This document shows, piece by piece, positions 60,291 to 64,000 of a DNA stretch of 64,000 nucleotides. A program made the position numbers and the translations under genes. Numbering within the stretch: the stretch's first letter is position 1; every line of letters begins with the position of its first letter. Under the pieces are notes generated by a model. The model did not search any database. It worked only from the letters and a program-made list of their open reading frames with translations, and had not been told where the DNA came from. Source of the DNA: Zingiber officinale (taxonomy: Eukaryota > Streptophyta > Magnoliopsida > Zingiberales > Zingiberaceae); NCBI RefSeq assembly GCF_018446385.1, contig NC_055992.1, positions 17,516,877-17,580,876 of the forward strand, written 5' to 3'.

Positions 60291-60636
60291 CATCATAACA
60301 AAAGACAATCCAAACCAGCACTACTGATAATCACATATAGATGTTCTTGTCGAATCATCTCTAGATCTATGCAAAAAATGATGTGCGCGACTCACCGCGG
60401 ATCCGAAATAGATCACAACTTCGTCCAAAAAGACAATGGAAACCTATCCAAACATCCTGGAAATACCAAAATCACCAAATCTCTAAAAACATCTAAGGCA
60501 CTGTAAGCCTATATGGCAAAAACCAAGACACATAATGTCCGTATCACAGACATTCCTATCCATAAGATCTCCGATAATAAATCGAAAAATCTGATCATCA
60601 ATAACATAAATCACCAAAGAATAAATCCTCCAGGGT

Positions 60637-60825
60637 GAGAGCAACGCTCCATCACAGGAACACCACATATGTGGGAGCAACGCTCTACCACAAGAAATCC
60701 TCAATATGTGGGAGCAACACTCCACCACAAATAATCTGAAATATGTATCTGCAATAAATATATGAGCAATGCTCCGCTACCAGTAATCCGTAATATGTGG
60801 GAGCAACGCTTCACCACAAAATAAT
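60637..60825. repeat. Degenerate repeats with GGAGCAACGCTCC hairpins
   Basis: Five units with a GGAGC-AAC-GCTCC or close stem-loop followed by ACCACA and an AATATGTG stretch, spaced about 50 bases apart, inside the non-coding interior of the gypsy element. Confidence 0.75.
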
Positions 60826-60829
60826 ACAT

Positions 60830-63330
60830 AAGTACCCCAAGGCACCTAACTATCCAGCTAGAGATTGTACAAGATCTCTCTACCACAAATCACTGTGGTT
60901 AGCCTAGGCTATAACTACCTAGTAACTAATCAAATCCATCATCAACTCTATCAGCATCCTAGTGGGTCATCCACTGATAGGAAAATTAGTTGATGGGTTA
61001 ATCCAACAAACGACATAATGCAGTCACTCCACATTCTGCATTCAGTATAAGTAAAATCATCATACTGCTACCAATGTATACACCTAGCACACATGCTCAC
61101 ACAACATATGTATGATCAACAAAATCCTCCAATTATTATACACCAAACATACTCACAACTCAGGTATATTCAGTATGATACATCCAACAATACATACCGA
61201 ACACGTGTGCAAAATCAACATAGGTAAAATCAACAATACACCTCAAACAAGACTCACATAACATATATAACCTATGCCAAGATAAAACAACTAATACTTG
61301 CAACAAATCAAACCTAATCAAAAAGATACCTCAGATACCACACCAAACACATATGTACATATCACAACTCAGATTAAATCGACAAAATGCCTCCATCAAA
61401 ACACCACCGATGTACTTATACTACATCTCGGATTTAATCAACAAGATATCTTCAATAATACATCCAGATACATACACCGAACTACATAGCTATGATCCAC
61501 AAGGAAACTTCAAACCATATCAGAACATGGATACATATACTACTTGCAAATGGGCAGTCTACCACATGACTCCTACAACACATAACAATCATAATATACA
61601 TGTAACATAGACATGCAAAATCAGCACACCAGCTCAATCAAAGAGACCAACCTTATGCTACCAACACTCATGGGTTACAGTATATCTAAACAAAATTCAT
61701 GCATATGTATCAAGCATGAATACATCAATCAAAAGCAACCCTAATTAAAACAGCCTAATCATCCAGTAACAACCCTGCTATAGGTTCAAAAGAACCAGTA
61801 TCGGACAAGAAAAATATACACACCATGGTATAACATTGCAAGTCAATGTCATACTCTACCAAGACTATATCTAATGAGGAAAATTTTATCATCATAAATC
61901 CAAATGTACTCTTCCAGTACACACTAGTAACGATTGTATCCCATTAGTGTTAAGCAAGTAGCTCTACACTTCCTTACATCAGCGGGGTCACATATCCCAA
62001 AGCACCCTCCAAGTTATCCCACCAGGTATATACAATCCACGGTCAAAATCTTCATGGAATAGGATACATCGATCCTTTATAACCTATCCAAGTCGATAAT
62101 GATATATGGCTAAATCAGTCATTTTCACGTCAGTACAAAACATGTACTCAAATGTGCTCTGATACATAACTAAGCACAAATAACCTAAAGGTTCGAACCT
62201 CTAAAAATAGAGTATGGCAATCCTCTACTGATCAACCAACAAAACTAAATCATTCATCTACTAACTAATCAAAAATACCTTAATCCTCCACAAGCAACTA
62301 AGGTATATCCAACCACATAATATCATATGTATAAATGTGTACGACCCAAAAGAAAAGTCAGAATTTAAGAACATCAAGACACTCTCATCTTCATCCTCAA
62401 AAACATCAGCCCATACTATATCAGATGAATAAATCTCCACTCCACATGAGGGCAAGTTAGCATTCAAAATATCAATCATTATTTTTCCACATAGTCCCAT
62501 ATCAGAGGAAGCATATATCATTTTTTTTTTTTTTTTTCATCCTGTTAACTATCCATAACCAACCAGATTTATTAAAATCTCATAGGTACATTCAACCGTA
62601 AAACTCTCCAACACCCAATTTATAATCTGATCACCAATCATAATCATCAAACCTGTGAATATCATAAATGACACTCACTATGTCACCATCAATGACAACC
62701 CAAATATAAATCATCAAAACAAATATCTAGTAATTGATCATCAGACAACCACATAACATTTACTCTCATAAATCATTAGAAATCAACATATCATAATATC
62801 TTATCTCACAATATCCCTCAACCTCAAACCATTCTCAACAATGATCAAACATGGTAACCCCCAATGACCAATTTCCATCGTACCTGGTACCCTAATATCC
62901 AAAATATATGAGTATAAAAACTCTACTGGCTAAGTCAACAGGAATATATAGGTATCATCCATTACCCAGCTAACAATAGCAGAGGCTGATATGTGCCTCC
63001 ATCTCCTAATAATAGTAACAGAAGCTAAAACTACTGTTGGTATGATATGAAAAATCACCAGAGACTATAGTCCTTGATCTCTATGAGGGTCGACCCAGAT
63101 CAGTGGCTAACCCATCACATGTAATATGGCTACAACAACCAGACAAGTACTAAAGATAAAGTGCTAATACATGTCATAATTATCAAATTAACATCATACC
63201 TGTATGCCGTCTGGAGATGTTCCGTCGCTGTCCAGTCCCCAATTTGACCTCAAAATTCCGAACAAGCATATCGCCGAAAATCCAAATAAATCCGAAACGG
63301 AAATCCGAAACATAACCATATCGAAAATCC
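60830..63330. other. Non-coding interior of gypsy element
   Basis: CA- and AT-rich sequence with many CATCAA/CAACA words and short meaningless frames. The T20 run at about 62520-62538 is the only notable simple repeat. No gag or protease is recognised. Confidence 0.5.
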
Positions 63331-63570
63331 AAACGATGCTCTGATACCAAATAAATTGGTATCAGATAAACTCAAAAATCCATAACTCAAAAGCGGTATG
63401 TAAACCGCTCGATACCAAATAAATTGGTATCGATAAACCGAAAATCCATAACTGAAAATCCAACAAGTATCGCGAACTTGGCGCTCGATACCAAGTAAAT
63501 AAATTGGTATCGGGTTATCCCAAACATCCAAAATACGAAGACAAAGATCGTATAACTGCTCGATACCACT
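63331..63570 (-). repeat. Array of primer-binding-site-like hairpins beside the 5' LTR
   Basis: On the minus strand TGGTATCAGAGCATCG (63335-63349) is a standard initiator-Met tRNA primer site. Related TGGTATCGAGC copies follow near 63408-63418, 63482-63492 and 63558-63568, 69-76 bases apart. The first three sit in a GATACCAA...TTGGTATC inverted repeat. Confidence 0.85.
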
Positions 63571-63574
63571 AAAT

Positions 63575-64000
63575 TGTCACGCCCCGGAGGAGTCCCCGTC
63601 CGAGAAAATTTCGACAGATCTCCCCTGATATACAAACATAATATACTCAGCCACAGCGGGTGGAATCATAACAATAAATAAAATCAATCACCACGCGGTT
63701 TATATATATATTCAGCCTCTGGAAGAATAATACTTTGACTTGAAATCCACCCTACTCCACTACACTCGTAAAGCTCAATCCGACAAACTTACCTCTGCAG
63801 GCATGTAGTAGAATAAAACCAAATCCAATTTCATCGACATCATAAAATCCATACAACGTCCATAGGTGGAATAAATCTAAAACATAACAAGTTTTAAATA
63901 GTTTAGAACAGAAAAGAAACCAAAACGCTCTACGTGCAGATGCGGGACCAAAGACTGGAACTCTCCCGACAGATCAACCCGAAAATATCAACAATGGAGG
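63575..64000 (-). repeat. 5' LTR of the gypsy element (partial)
   Basis: Begins TGTCACGCCCCGGAGG and matches the 56141 LTR with several small deletions (for example around 63640 and 63721). It continues beyond the window. Confidence 0.88.

Larger units (their letters stand above)
56141..64000 (-). mobile_element. Chromodomain Ty3/gypsy retrotransposon, 5' LTR cut by window edge
   Basis: Read on the minus strand: 5' LTR (from beyond 64000 to 63575), primer-binding-site region (63569-63331), a non-coding interior (63300-60300), a decayed reverse transcriptase/RNase H (60290-59680), integrase tail with chromodomain (59369-58953), polypurine tract AGTGGGGGAGAA at about 58844-58855, and 3' LTR (58842-56141). 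The LTR ends TGTAAAATACC and GGGGGCGTGACA are proper TG...CA. gag, protease and the integrase core are not visible, so the element is non-autonomous now. The two LTRs share long blocks but differ by several indels. Confidence 0.88.

Overview
This is nuclear DNA from a flowering plant, most likely a monocot. It has spliceosomal introns, a GC-rich intronless coding sequence in AT-rich surroundings, and dense LTR retrotransposons, RTE-type LINEs, hAT elements, SINEs and MITEs. A member of the Zingiberales is my weak guess, from repeat style only. There are no rRNA genes, no functional tRNA genes and no bacterial features.

Only two host genes are convincing. (1) 2167-3378 (+) is an intact single-exon 403-residue protein derived from a PIF/Harbinger transposase (ALP1/HARBI1-like) in which all three catalytic acidic positions are replaced: a domesticated, nuclease-dead protein. 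(2) A plant homologue of NFRKB (INO80-associated, DEUBAD domain) lies on the + strand. I can place seven coding exons between 22433 and 47509. They join in frame to 350 residues and the gene runs off the right edge. A possible untranslated leader lies near 8.2-8.6 kb, so the gene may span more than 39 kb here. One intron is a GC-AG intron.

Nearly everything else is transposable elements in or beside the NFRKB introns. 1-1.5 kb: end of an LTR inserted in a Ty3/gypsy chromodomain remnant. 5.9 kb: Tip100-like hAT MITE. 10.1-11.5 kb: solo LTR with a perfect 5-bp target duplication. 11.7-14.1 kb: copia remnant and tandem repeats. 14.2-22 kb: an RTE LINE split by a hAT transposon, itself split by a SINE, and separately by a solo LTR. 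23.3-24.7 kb: gypsy remnant. 28.2 kb: Tourist-like MITE. 32.3 kb: GC-rich repeats with a 44-nt hairpin. 33.5-39.3 kb: second RTE LINE with a hAT MITE, then a second hAT pseudogene. 39.3-42.8 kb: a Ty3/gypsy-type element whose interior is replaced by an ARM-BTB gene fragment and a degraded segment that may come from a plant rhabdovirus nucleocapsid gene. 47.6-50.9 kb: LINE fragment and another solo LTR. 52.3-56.1 kb: third LINE end and third hAT pseudogene with a second copy of the MITE. 56.1-64 kb: a chromodomain gypsy element running off the window.

The most striking signal not named by standard feature types is that several unrelated LTRs carry arrays of short hairpins or palindromes whose two arms change together (compensatory variants), often near the predicted LTR promoter. 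Other unusual items are the gene-capturing retroelement and a short array of primer-binding-site-like hairpins at 63.3-63.6 kb.
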